A program made the position numbers and the translations under genes. Source: Eubacterium sp. (GTDB lineage: Bacteria; Bacillota; Clostridia; Lachnospirales; Lachnospiraceae). From it: DNA of 64,000 nt. Each line of letters starts with the position of its first letter. The first letter of the stretch is position 1. Location of the stretch: assembly GCA_017477505.1 (NCBI GenBank), contig JAFUVQ010000060.1, forward strand, positions 62,001 through 126,000, given 5' to 3'. Of the stretch, positions 54,049 to 62,295 are shown one piece after another. The notes under the pieces were generated by a model. The model did not search any database. It was not told the DNA's origin and saw only the letters and a program-made list of their open reading frames with translations.

Positions 54049-56470
54049 TTCTAATCCTCCATATTTCGATATTTCTGATCTTTCTTATCACCAGCATCAT
54101 AACTACCGCTATAAACATCGCTATAAATACTGTCCATATTATTGAAAGAAGTACTCCGCCACTGAATACAAATCCCGTAAGTCCAAGCATTGCGTTAAAT
54201 AATAAACCTATTACTCGCGATACAATCGACGGTGTTACAAGCAGTGAGATTATTGTAGCAGTTGCAAAAAGTATCATCATTCTTAAGAACTGCCATCTCT
54301 TTACCGTTTTTTCTTCTACTCCGGTGCTCATAAGAAGCGCGATCTCCGGTTCCTCATCCTTCATAAATACTGTCTGATACATTACAACCAAAAATCCAAG
54401 GACACCCGTTACAACCACCATCATGAGATTACGTAAAAACGAGAATAATACATCATACATTCCGAGAAATGCAGCTATCAGCTCATCATCCGTCATCATT
54501 TGTCCCGGGAACAACTTTTCAAGCTTTTCATATTCAGCATCCTTCTCTGAATCCGGTACATCCAATGTAAAACCTACGACATCCCAGCCTTCGGATTCTG
54601 CATCATTAAACTCCGCTGACATAATTACGTCTCTGTCATTAAACGCGGAAAGCCTGTCAACAAAACCGGTTACTATAAATTCTTCCTGTGCTTCTTTTAC
54701 CGTAAGCCGGTCCTCAGAATACTTGTTATAGGCAATTAATACTTTATCTCCTATATCCACTCCGTGAGAAGATGCTGTGTAATAATCCATAAGGATTTCA
54801 TTTCGAAGCTTCGGATATTGACCGCCATCCCTTATTACTATCCCTTCCGGATTAAAATTAAAACTAAGAAGTATTGTTTCGGTTTCATTTCCAAAAAGCA
54901 TTTTCGCATTCTGGCAATCTTTGGTTTCTAAAGTTCCGGAAATATCATTTTGCTCAAAAAGGGCGTCAATATTACTCTTAAAAATATCAGATCTGTTGGT
55001 TCCGTTCGTCAGTTCATCAAATTTTTTATCATCTAACATAGTCACAGCATCAAGCTTCTTCCAGGTATAAAACTTATATAAAAAATCAGAACTGATAACG
55101 GTATCTCTAATCTGGATATTTATGAGCACCACACTGCTTCCTATGGCAAATGCTATAAATAAAAGTATGTACCTCTTGAAATTACCAAATATGTCCGAAA
55201 GTGAAAGGAACACTGGAAGTGACATCTTACTTCTTTTACTTAAACTGAAACGATCACTATGTTTAATCCTTTCCGATCTTGTCTCTCCATGAAGAACATC
55301 CATAACCGATATCTTATTTATCCTCCTCATTGAGAGCAGGATAAAGAGGCATACTGTTACAATGATCATTACAGCTGATATAGCAGCTACAAGATAGTCA
55401 ACCCAGCTAAGTGAGTAGGATATATTGTAATAGAAACGTCCTATCAGGGCATTTCCCGCAACTATGCCGATAAACAGCCCTGCAATCCCTCCAACAATCG
55501 AAAATGCAACATATTTTGCTGCTACAAGCCACCTGAAAGAAACCGAATCCGTTCCGAGAGCTTTCATGATTCCCAGCTCACGTTCCTCTTTCTTGATAGC
55601 GGATCTGATCGTAAATCCGATAGTAAGAAGGATGATCAGTATCATAAATATACAGGTTATAAACATAAAAAATGTAATCAATACAGAAATAAGTGCAGCG
55701 TTACTTGCTATATGTCCATCCGGGAGACAGGATCTGAAATAATATTTATAGTTTTCATCCTTTGCAAAATCCGAATTAAGATTTTTACGGTCATTCTCGG
55801 AAAATTCCTGTTTTGTATCAAATCCGGTAATACCCGATTTCTGCGGGCATTCAGAACTCATTTTTTCATAATCGGCATCTGATAAGAGAAACCTGAACAA
55901 ATAGTCATGAATCGGATCTCTTGTTATCACTGATACAGTAAACTTAAACTGTTTTCCCGAAGGCGCCGTAATATATATATCATCTCCTGCCTTAAGCCCC
56001 ATCTGCATGGAATATGCATATGAAATAGCCAACTCGCCACTCTTTAATGAAAACGGCTTATTGTTCTGATCATAAACCAGATTCATTTCTCTCGGCTGCT
56101 TCATAAAAGCATAAAATTTATTTCCGGAATTTTGATTCAGATAATCATAATCAATTCCATCATAGTAAAAATTTGTATAATCCACTTCAATGCACTCGTT
56201 ATGCTCTATCTTTGCATCCGGGAACCTGGCCAGTATGATATCTTCCAAGGCCTTCTTTTGTCCCTCAGCATCACCCGAAAGCCTGCTATATATAACAAGC
56301 GCATCATAAGGCTTACATCTTTCCTGCGAAACCTTCACACCTCTTATATTTGCAAACATCAGGAGGGCACTGGCTGTAACCAGAGCAGACACCATCACCA
56401 TGAAAAGCAGGATGATGACATTCAGTCCCTTACTGTCCTTTAAATCCTTTTTAATCATTCTGAAAAACAT
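54041..56470 (-). CDS. FtsX-like ABC transporter permease
   Basis: An 809-residue permease with two FtsX units: TM1 at about 18-42, an extracellular domain of about 200 residues, three helices (about 260-390), then a second TM/extracellular/three-TM block. 'KKEERELGIMKALGT' before a helix is a FtsX hallmark. The layout is that of BceB/YknZ-like permeases in peptide resistance or envelope-stress modules. AAGGAG precedes ATG 56470. It is the first gene of a run that continues with its ATPase, the C45 lipoprotein and the two-component system. Confidence 0.92.
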   Translation of the reverse strand: MFFRMIKKDLKDSKGLNVIILLFMVMVSALVTASALLMFANIRGVKVSQERCKPYDALVIYSRLSGDAEGQKKALEDIILARFPDAKIEHNECIEVDYTNFYYDGIDYDYLNQNSGNKFYAFMKQPREMNLVYDQNNKPFSLKSGELAISYAYSMQMGLKAGDDIYITAPSGKQFKFTVSVITRDPIHDYLFRFLLSDADYEKMSSECPQKSGITGFDTKQEFSENDRKNLNSDFAKDENYKYYFRSCLPDGHIASNAALISVLITFFMFITCIFMILIILLTIGFTIRSAIKKEERELGIMKALGTDSVSFRWLVAAKYVAFSIVGGIAGLFIGIVAGNALIGRFYYNISYSLSWVDYLVAAISAVMIIVTVCLFILLSMRRINKISVMDVLHGETRSERIKHSDRFSLSKRSKMSLPVFLSLSDIFGNFKRYILLFIAFAIGSSVVLINIQIRDTVISSDFLYKFYTWKKLDAVTMLDDKKFDELTNGTNRSDIFKSNIDALFEQNDISGTLETKDCQNAKMLFGNETETILLSFNFNPEGIVIRDGGQYPKLRNEILMDYYTASSHGVDIGDKVLIAYNKYSEDRLTVKEAQEEFIVTGFVDRLSAFNDRDVIMSAEFNDAESEGWDVVGFTLDVPDSEKDAEYEKLEKLFPGQMMTDDELIAAFLGMYDVLFSFLRNLMMVVVTGVLGFLVVMYQTVFMKDEEPEIALLMSTGVEEKTVKRWQFLRMMILFATATIISLLVTPSIVSRVIGLLFNAMLGLTGFVFSGGVLLSIIWTVFIAMFIAVVMMLVIRKIRNIEIWRIRNE

Positions 56471-56590
56471 GATCAGATCTCCTTATCTATCAGTCTTCTG
56501 ATAACATTAAGTTACCGCTTTGCTCCGAGCTTGTACATAATATAATACACCACTTCTTAAAAAGTCTTTAAATCCCGGAAACTTTTTTGA

Positions 56591-56700
56591 ATCGAGGAGG
56601 AATTTCTCACAAGTGAGAAATTCCGACCTCTCACACCACTGTGCGTACCGTTCGGTACACGGCGGTTCAATCAACTTAACAAGTAACACACCTTTCGGTG
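56591..56700 (-). mobile_element. group II intron 3'-end relic (domains V-VI)
   Basis: On the minus strand GAACCGCCGTGTACC, a GAAC tetraloop and GGTACGCACAGTGG form a domain-V-like hairpin with a two-base bulge, followed by GTGTGAGAGGTCGG. A domain-VI-like stem GGAATTTCTCA / TGAGAAATTCC ends in CTCCTCGAT. The branch-point A usually found before CTCGAT appears lost. No reverse transcriptase and no 5' domains are present, so this is a dead remnant. A 60-codon frame over it (56507-56689) is this RNA read as protein, not a gene. Confidence 0.6.
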
Positions 56701-56715
56701 TAGTAATCTAACATT

Positions 56716-56742
56716 GAGACTAATCCAAATGAGGTTAGTCTC
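56716..56742. terminator. hairpin in the FtsX-higB intergenic region
   Basis: GAGACTAA / TTAGTCTC stem with CC/GG inner pairs. The 56471-56952 gap otherwise holds the intron relic, A/T-rich DNA and the higB promoter. Confidence 0.4.
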
Positions 56743-56907
56743 TTATTTGATACAAGCAGTCCATTTATATTCTTTATAAATGTGAACTTATTGGCGCAAC
56801 AAACACTAGCATTTTCTATAGATTGTTAACATGCAAATACAGCACATGGTTCTTATAATGTCATTGTGAGGTCAAAAACTCACATCATAGTATCAACGAA
56901 CAAACAA

Positions 56908-56936
56908 TTGACAATATGTGATATATCACATATTAT
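56908..56936 (+). promoter_or_regulatory. higBA promoter with perfect palindromic operator
   Basis: TTGACA (56908-56913), 17-base spacer, TATTAT (56931-56936). A perfect 22-bp palindrome (half-site AATATGTGATA, 56913-56934) fills the spacer. This is where HigA would bind to autorepress. Confidence 0.85.
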
Positions 56937-56952
56937 TATTGAAAGGAATCAA

Positions 56953-57309
56953 ATGAACAAATACACTACCTTGTTTTATGAAACGGCCGATGGAAAGATA
57001 CCTGCAAAAGATTTTTTGCTGAGTTTAGATTATGACATGCGTGCTAAAATGATCAGAACTCTTGAAATATTACAGAGAAATGGTCCTTCACTTCGAGAAC
57101 CACACTCAAAAGAATTAGAAGATGGCATTTTTGAATTAAGAGCAAGAGTAGGCACAAACATTTCAAGGCTACTATATTTTTATGACGAAGGAAAAGTTGT
57201 TTTGCTCACCAATGGATTCATAAAGAAAACACAACGTACTCCTCGTAAGGAAATAGACCTGGCTAAATCATATAGAGCTGATTACTACGCTAGAAAGGAG
57301 AAATCATGA
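56953..57309 (+). CDS. higB: HigB-type (RelE superfamily, Gp49-like) toxin
   Basis: A 118-residue RelE-fold toxin, predicted to cleave mRNA on the ribosome. Features are the N-terminal 'YTTLFYETADGKIPAKDFLLSL' and the core 'HSKELEDGIFELRARVGTNISRLLYFY' followed by 'VLLTNGFIKKTQRTPRKEIDLAKSYRADY'. The Arg and Lys residues of the RelE active site are kept. The frame extends 29 codons upstream, but ATG 56953 has GAAAGGAA. Toxin-first order and four-base overlap with the antitoxin are typical of higBA. Confidence 0.92.
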   Translation: MNKYTTLFYETADGKIPAKDFLLSLDYDMRAKMIRTLEILQRNGPSLREPHSKELEDGIFELRARVGTNISRLLYFYDEGKVVLLTNGFIKKTQRTPRKEIDLAKSYRADYYARKEKS

Positions 57310-57590
57310 CTACATTAGATGAATTAATTGAAGAACAATTACACGATCCGAAATTCAAAGAAGAATATGATGCTTTGGAACCAGAGTTCACCGTTATGCA
57401 AGCCATAATTGATGCAAGAAAAGAAAGAGGCATGACACAGAAAGACTTAGCAAGAGTAACAGGGATATCCCAGGCTGACATTAGTAGGTTGGAACGCGGG
57501 ACCGGCAATCCATCTTTAAAGACATTGCAAAGAGTCGCTCAGGCATTGCAGATGGTATTAAAGATAGAATTTGTTCCTAAGAACACTTAA
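57306..57590 (+). CDS. higA: HigA-type XRE antitoxin
   Basis: A 94-residue antitoxin with an XRE helix-turn-helix at about residues 37-90 ('MTQKDLARVTGISQADISRLERGTGNPSLKTLQRVAQAL'). The N-terminal 35 residues form the toxin-binding helices. It neutralises HigB and represses the operon through the palindrome at 56913-56934. Start overlaps higB by four bases. Confidence 0.94.
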   Translation: MTTLDELIEEQLHDPKFKEEYDALEPEFTVMQAIIDARKERGMTQKDLARVTGISQADISRLERGTGNPSLKTLQRVAQALQMVLKIEFVPKNT

Positions 57591-57669
57591 AACCGGCAAA
57601 AATTGCTATCCATGACAGTGCCCATAACAGCTTGTTCTCTTTTTTCTCTACGTTATAATTCTTGATCAT
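57577..57669 (-). CDS. putative 30-residue small membrane peptide
   Basis: Unannotated small ORF, antisense to the end of higA. ATG 57669 has AGGAGG with an eight-base spacing, one of the best ribosome binding sites in this region; stop TAG at 57577-57579. The peptide has a charged N-terminus ('VEKKENK') then a hydrophobic helix 'LLWALSWIAIFAGF' and a short 'KCS' tail, like a single-pass small membrane protein. No -35 is obvious; TAATAT at about 57700 could be a -10. Expression is not shown, so this is a candidate. Confidence 0.5.
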   Translation of the reverse strand: MIKNYNVEKKENKLLWALSWIAIFAGFKCS

Positions 57670-57854
57670 TTTCGTATCCTCCTAAATAAATAATCACGAT
57701 ATTATTAAATGTCTGGGTTTTCCCCTTCATCTGATGTATAGACAATGCTTAGGTTCAATCGGTTTCATTTTTTGAAAATTTTTTTGAAAAATTAGAAAGA
57801 ACATAAAACCACACCCGAGAATTTACTGTCTATATAACAGAAGGAGGAACTCAA

Positions 57855-57995
57855 ATGGGAAATGAACATTATTCAGAAACTAAATACAGCCTGAAAGATT
57901 TCTTCCGAATCATAGCCGAGGACTGCAATCCGCCACCCGAACTGGACCAAAAAATGAAAGAAACCATCGCCGCATTAACTGCAGACAAGAAATAA
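57855..57995 (+). CDS. putative 46-residue small protein
   Basis: Unannotated small ORF with AAGGAGG eight bases before ATG 57855 and stop TAA at 57993. The product is hydrophilic and helical ('SLKDFFRIIAEDCN', 'PPPELDQKMKETIAAL'), with one Cys. A hairpin follows three bases after the stop. I do not recognise it. The strong ribosome binding site and terminator-like hairpin argue for a real gene. Confidence 0.55.
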   Translation: MGNEHYSETKYSLKDFFRIIAEDCNPPPELDQKMKETIAALTADKK

Positions 57996-57997
57996 AA

Positions 57998-58024
57998 AGC
58001 GCGGGGCATTTTTCGCTCCGCGCT
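57998..58024 (+). terminator. hairpin after the 46-residue ORF
   Basis: AGCGCGG / CCGCGCT stem with an inner GC/GC pair and a loop of T residues. No U-tract follows, so termination strength is uncertain. Confidence 0.45.
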
Positions 58025-58158
58025 GATTGATATATACCGTGAAGATAATAACTATTATTGATTGAATCTTCATCACATAATCATAATATTTGTAATCATA
58101 CATTTCATCATGACCTCATAACATCATTCTTACCACGCATATTACCATTTTCAGAATT

Positions 58159-58833
58159 TTACTGCAATCCTTCTATCCAGGACCTGATCTCATCCTCCGA
58201 CGCTCCTGCTCCAAATCTTTGGCCGTCAAGCCACTTACCGCTTCCTGCATTGTCCGCCAGATTTCGGCCGCTTCTTCCTATACCGCTGCTGCCGGATGTG
58301 CAGAAAGGAATCATGGTAATTCCGTCAAAGTTATAGCTTTCCACAAATGTATCCATGATACGCGGCTCTTCACCCCACCATATCGGATAACCGATATAAA
58401 TCGTTGAATATCCATCAAGTGAGATTGCTTCACTTCCGATTTCAGGTCTGGCAGATGCATCATTCTGCTCCTTAGTAGACCTGCTGTCAGAATCATTCCA
58501 GTTCAGGTCTGCAGCCGAATATTCTTTTGCAGCTTTAATCTCATAAGTATCTGCCCCTGTAATACCTGCAATTTTCTCGGCAACTCCCTTAGTGGTTCCT
58601 GTTGCAGAGAAATATACAACAAGCACACCGCCATTTGCCTGGGTATCTACTTTTTCTTCTGAATTATCTTCTTCGACCGGCGCTTCAGTTTTACCGGAAC
58701 CGGTTTCTTCAGTAGTACTGTCCACAGTATGTGTCTCCGTATTCTCATTTACAGTCGGAGTTTCTGTATTTCCGCATGCAGTAAGTCCCAGAACCAGTAG
58801 AATCACCGCAAGTATCGATATCTTTTTCTTCAT
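58159..58833 (-). CDS. flavodoxin-like lipoprotein
   Basis: A 224-residue exported flavodoxin. A lipobox 'LVLGLTAC' near residue 20 is followed by a Thr/Glu-rich linker of about 50 residues, then a flavodoxin_4-type domain: FMN loop 'VVYFSATGTTKGVAEKIA', 'IYIGYPIWWGEEPRIMDTF' and 'IPFCTSGSSGIG'. It should carry FMN on the outer face of the membrane and transfer electrons. The ATG at 58833 (AGATAGGA) overlaps the AKR stop by four bases. It is a paralogue of the cytoplasmic flavodoxin at 59924 in the same operon. Confidence 0.9.
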   Translation of the reverse strand: MKKKISILAVILLVLGLTACGNTETPTVNENTETHTVDSTTEETGSGKTEAPVEEDNSEEKVDTQANGGVLVVYFSATGTTKGVAEKIAGITGADTYEIKAAKEYSAADLNWNDSDSRSTKEQNDASARPEIGSEAISLDGYSTIYIGYPIWWGEEPRIMDTFVESYNFDGITMIPFCTSGSSGIGRSGRNLADNAGSGKWLDGQRFGAGASEDEIRSWIEGLQ

Positions 58834-59876
58834 TTTCCTATCTTCTGATCTCCCGTTGACCATACATGTTTTTTTGATGCATCACTTCTCTTGTTCTGCG
58901 CCATAACTCCTGCAAGAGAATGAGGAATATATGGTTCTTCAAGGTAAGTAAGTTCTTCATCCGTAAGTTCCAGATCCACTGCCCCGGCAGCGCCCTCGAT
59001 ATGATGAAGCTTGGTTGCTCCTACTACCGGAGATGTTACTTTAATCAGCAGCCATGCCAGAGACACCTCCGTCATAGTTACGCCATGTTTCCCTGCAAGT
59101 TCCGCCACACGACCTATGATTACAGCATCCTGCTCTGCAGTGGCATCATATTTAAATTTTGCATAGGAATCCTCGGCAGCTCTTCTGGTTTCACCTTCGC
59201 CGGGCATTCTGGAAAGCCTTCCGCTTGCCAGTGCGCTGTAAGGAGTGAGTGCTATATTTTCTTCTTCACAGTATGGAACCATCTCTCGCTCTTCTTCACG
59301 GAATATAAGATTATAATGTCCCTGTACAGAAACAAACTTTGCAAAACCTTCTTTATCTGCCAAAGCGTTAGCCTTTGCAATCTGCCATGCAAAGCAATTG
59401 GAAATGCCGATATATCTTGCTTTACCTGCTTTCACGATACGGTTTAATCCATCCATGATATCATAAATATCCGTATTCCAATCCCACATGTGATATATAT
59501 ACAGGTCCACATAGTCCATACCCAGATTCTGAAGACTTGTATTTATCATATTTTCAATATGCTGCTGACCGGTGATTCCTTTTTCTATCTCTTCCTGTGT
59601 TCTGGGAAGGAATTTTGTTGCCACAACTACATCCTCACGCTTTGCAAAATCCCTGAGAGCACGTCCAACATACTGTTCACTGGTTCCACTCTGATAAGCG
59701 ATTGCAGTATCATAGAAATTAACTCCAAGATCGAGACCTCTTTTAATAATCTCCCTTGAATGCTCTTCGTCAATAGTCCAGCTGTGCTGCCCTCTCGTAG
59801 AATCACCAAATCCCATACATCCCATACAGATACGGGATACATTTAAATCCGAGTTTCCGAGTCTTGAATATTTCAT
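58830..59876 (-). CDS. aldo/keto reductase
   Basis: A 348-residue NAD(P)H-dependent oxidoreductase of the AKR family. The TIM-barrel start 'YSRLGNSDLNVSRICMGCMGFG', catalytic Asp/Tyr region 'GVNFYDTAIAYQSGTSEQYVGRAL', Lys in 'DVVVATKF' and His in 'LYIYHMW' are present. Substrate is not predictable. It lies between two flavodoxin genes, and such AKR-flavodoxin operons are common in Clostridia and often controlled by MerR or TetR regulators. Confidence 0.94.
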   Translation of the reverse strand: MKYSRLGNSDLNVSRICMGCMGFGDSTRGQHSWTIDEEHSREIIKRGLDLGVNFYDTAIAYQSGTSEQYVGRALRDFAKREDVVVATKFLPRTQEEIEKGITGQQHIENMINTSLQNLGMDYVDLYIYHMWDWNTDIYDIMDGLNRIVKAGKARYIGISNCFAWQIAKANALADKEGFAKFVSVQGHYNLIFREEEREMVPYCEEENIALTPYSALASGRLSRMPGEGETRRAAEDSYAKFKYDATAEQDAVIIGRVAELAGKHGVTMTEVSLAWLLIKVTSPVVGATKLHHIEGAAGAVDLELTDEELTYLEEPYIPHSLAGVMAQNKRSDASKKHVWSTGDQKIGK

Positions 59877-59889
59877 CGTTTCGCCCCTT

Positions 59890-59934
59890 TCTGCTTACAA
59901 CACATCGTCAAGTTCATCTCTGCTTACAACACAT
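59890..59934. repeat. 16-bp direct duplication at the flavodoxin 3' end
   Basis: TCTGCTTACAACACAT occurs at 59890-59905 and 59919-59934. The second copy includes the flavodoxin stop codon. It looks like a small local duplication of the gene end. Confidence 0.7.
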
Positions 59935-60403
59935 TATCGATCCATTTTCTGATTACCGTTTCATCCGGACGATTGATCTCTTTGCCCTTCTCCCATTTCA
60001 CATTGCCTTTTACATATTTATGAAGCTCCTCGTCGCTTCTGCCTACACCGCTTCCTCCTGAAGTGCAGAATGGAATAATTGTCTTTCTGTTAAAATCATA
60101 GCTTTCAAGGAAAGTATCAATGATTCTCGGTGCAACACCCCACCAGATTGGGAATCCGATGATCACTTTATCGTAAGAAGCCATATCCGATACAATTCCC
60201 GCCATCTCCGGTCTGGCAGAAGGATCATTCATCTCAACACTGCTTCGACTCTGCTTGTTCATCCAGTTAAGATCATCATCTGTATATATTTCCTTTGGTA
60301 CGATTTCAAAAAAGTCTGCGCCGGCTATACGTGCAATTTCTTCTCCTACTTCTTTTGTTACTCCGCTTGCTGAAAAGACAGCCACCAAGATTTTACCTGC
60401 CAT
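59924..60403 (-). CDS. flavodoxin
   Basis: A 159-residue cytoplasmic flavodoxin_4-type protein: FMN loop 'VAVFSASGVTKEVGEEIARI', 'DDDLNWMNKQSRSSVEMNDPSARPE', 'VIIGFPIWWGVAPRIIDTFLESYDF' and 'IPFCTSGGSGVG'. It carries electrons at low potential. It is the first gene of the operon flavodoxin-AKR-flavodoxin lipoprotein, under the promoter at 60467-60495. Similarity with 58159 suggests duplication within the operon. Confidence 0.93.
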   Translation of the reverse strand: MAGKILVAVFSASGVTKEVGEEIARIAGADFFEIVPKEIYTDDDLNWMNKQSRSSVEMNDPSARPEMAGIVSDMASYDKVIIGFPIWWGVAPRIIDTFLESYDFNRKTIIPFCTSGGSGVGRSDEELHKYVKGNVKWEKGKEINRPDETVIRKWIDNVL

Positions 60404-60447
60404 TTTATTTCATCTCCTTTTCCCAAAATCGAATCGCATTAAGTTTC

Positions 60448-60495
60448 TGACATCGTGTCAATATGAATTATAGCTGTATTCTGACATCATGTCAA
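60448..60495 (-). promoter_or_regulatory. flavodoxin operon promoter with two palindromic operators
   Basis: Minus strand TTGACA (60490-60495), 17-base spacer, TATAAT (60467-60472): a full consensus promoter. TGACATCATGTCA (60482-60494) overlaps the -35 and TGACATCGTGTCA (60448-60460) lies at the start site, 34 bases centre to centre. Two near-identical sites flanking the core promoter indicate a dimeric repressor. The regulator is not adjacent. Confidence 0.85.
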
Positions 60496-60509
60496 GATAT
60501 TTTTGGAGG

Positions 60510-60563
60510 AAAATAAAAGAGCAGTAAAGCAAATGACCTTATCGGTCAGTCACTTTGCCGCTC
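60510..60563 (-). terminator. terminator of the TetR-CPBP-PAP2 operon
   Basis: Imperfect long stem from GAGC/GCTC (60519-60563) with GGTC/GACC near the loop, followed on the minus strand by TTTTATTTT. It lies 25 bases past the PAP2 stop. Confidence 0.7.
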
Positions 60564-60587
60564 CGTAACAAATGAGGAAAATGATCT

Positions 60588-61478
60588 TCATTCAGCAGAA
60601 AAGGCTGTGCTTACCACTGAAAAAATAAGATAGGTAATAAGTGTTCCAAAGCACACATCCGTAAGAAAATGGTTTGTCATATGTATTCTGTTATAACCAT
60701 AAATCAGAACGAAAAGTACGGCAATAACAAAACAGATCATATTCCTGGCATCTGAACGCTTCTTTAACACATCTGACAGCATTGGCAAAGAGAACATCAT
60801 GCTTGCAATTGTCATATTACCACTTGGCCAGCTCTTAAAGTTGTCATCCGAGCCTGCCAGATTTGGAACCATCTGCCACCAGTTCCTGTATTCTGACAAG
60901 GGTTCATCCAGCGTAATCAGGTACTTATACCGGGGCCTTGATGCCACCTGCTTCAGCCACAGGTTCATATTGTCAGCAAGTATACCGGCAACCAGTATTG
61001 CGGCGCCTGTCATGATCAGTTTATCTGCATCCCTGTCATCGAATATACGATAGCAAACAATCGGTACCCACATATACAAAACCACCCAGAATGCCCAGCT
61101 TACAAATGATAATGCCACGGAAGAATCACCTGCGGTATAACCAAACATTTCTCTTACCTTGGAGCCATTATAGTTATTGCTATAGTAAACAGCCATGAAA
61201 TATGAAGCTGCCATAATTACCCACGCAAGCATCCTGTATCTGCTTCCCTTTTTCATGAGCCCTTTGAAAATGCACATACCGGCTGCAGGATACAGGCAAT
61301 AAGAAAAATAGGATCCGTATGTAGCAAAAAAAGCTCCGATCTCTGTCTTATTTGCCAGGGCAACATTTATTCTGTAATCGAAAAAGGATCCGACGATTAT
61401 GCCCAGTATGCATGCGATTACTACGACCATAAAACAGGCTTTCGGAACCGCCATTATTGTTTTTCTTTTGTTTTTCAT
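60588..61478 (-). CDS. PAP2-like membrane phosphatase, motif altered
   Basis: A 296-residue protein with six to seven hydrophobic helices. PAP2 motifs are 'KQVASRPRY' (C1), 'SWPSGNMTIASM' (C2) and 'YNRIHMTNHFLTDV' (C3). In C2 the usual PSGH is PSGN, so the general-acid His is Asn here; activity may be altered or lost. PAP2 proteins dephosphorylate undecaprenyl or other lipid phosphates. It is third in an operon with TetR and the CPBP-like gene. Confidence 0.85.
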   Translation of the reverse strand: MKNKRKTIMAVPKACFMVVVIACILGIIVGSFFDYRINVALANKTEIGAFFATYGSYFSYCLYPAAGMCIFKGLMKKGSRYRMLAWVIMAASYFMAVYYSNNYNGSKVREMFGYTAGDSSVALSFVSWAFWVVLYMWVPIVCYRIFDDRDADKLIMTGAAILVAGILADNMNLWLKQVASRPRYKYLITLDEPLSEYRNWWQMVPNLAGSDDNFKSWPSGNMTIASMMFSLPMLSDVLKKRSDARNMICFVIAVLFVLIYGYNRIHMTNHFLTDVCFGTLITYLIFSVVSTAFSAE

Positions 61479-61545
61479 CGTTTTTACACCTCCGGCATTT
61501 TATTCTCTTCACAAGTTTTTCCGATGTGATGTACTTCCAATTCCT

Positions 61546-62268
61546 TTATTTCAACATATTAATCATAGTTTCATAGAATCCCGGCACCAAAGATGTAGCC
61601 AGTACCTCCAATACAGTCATCAGATCTATTATCGCATGCCCAACCATGATAGGAACCGGGTTTCTCTTTTTCTGAAAATAATAACACAGAATAATAGTAA
61701 GTGGAAGAAAAGATAAAAACCGATACAGAATATATCTGCCATCAATCAGCGTTGGTATAAAACAGTGTTGAAGAGCATAGAAGAAAGCCGGAACGATAAT
61801 ACCAAGTGTTTTATTCTTTATCACATTTACCCCACATCCAAGATAGAGACCATCCTCTGCAAATGCAGTTGTAACAGGAAGAAGAAAGAAATTAATTATT
61901 GCAAGAAACTTCATTATAGGAGCAATCATCATAGGCGGAGCATAAGGAAATCTTCCGTAGCAGAGAAATCCCGCCAGATACATTACGCCCCCTCCAACAA
62001 CAAGAACAAGGATTGATATTAACACAACCTGTCCGACTTTCGTTTCAGCCTTCTTATAATTTATCAATTCCCAATATGTCATATCATTCTTTTTCGATAC
62101 AACAATCAACAGCAAAATTGTAAAAATATTTACAACAGTGGCTACAATAGTCCACCAGTTACTGATTGCACTAAGCTCTTTACCCGTTATTAGGGAGCCA
62201 AGTACAAATATCAATAAGAACGCAAAAGAACGTACCGGAAGTAGATATGGTAATTTATCACGATTCAT
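61546..62268 (-). CDS. CPBP-like intramembrane protease family protein
   Basis: A 240-residue protein with six or seven membrane helices. Motifs resemble CPBP/Abi: an acidic pair in 'TAFAEDGLYLGCG' (normally EExxxR), 'FFYALQHCFIP' (FxxxH) and 'MVGHAIIDLMT' (HxxxD). The Arg of motif 1 is missing. Such proteins process membrane substrates or act in bacteriocin immunity. ATG 62268 with GAGG is preferred over the ATG five codons upstream. Co-transcribed between TetR and PAP2. Confidence 0.7.
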   Translation of the reverse strand: MNRDKLPYLLPVRSFAFLLIFVLGSLITGKELSAISNWWTIVATVVNIFTILLLIVVSKKNDMTYWELINYKKAETKVGQVVLISILVLVVGGGVMYLAGFLCYGRFPYAPPMMIAPIMKFLAIINFFLLPVTTAFAEDGLYLGCGVNVIKNKTLGIIVPAFFYALQHCFIPTLIDGRYILYRFLSFLPLTIILCYYFQKKRNPVPIMVGHAIIDLMTVLEVLATSLVPGFYETMINMLK

Positions 62269-62295
62269 ATTTTTTAACCTCATATATTATAAATT

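Noticed and set aside
56507-56689. 60-codon ORF
   Set aside because: It is a translation of the group II intron domain V-VI RNA; it has no ribosome binding site.
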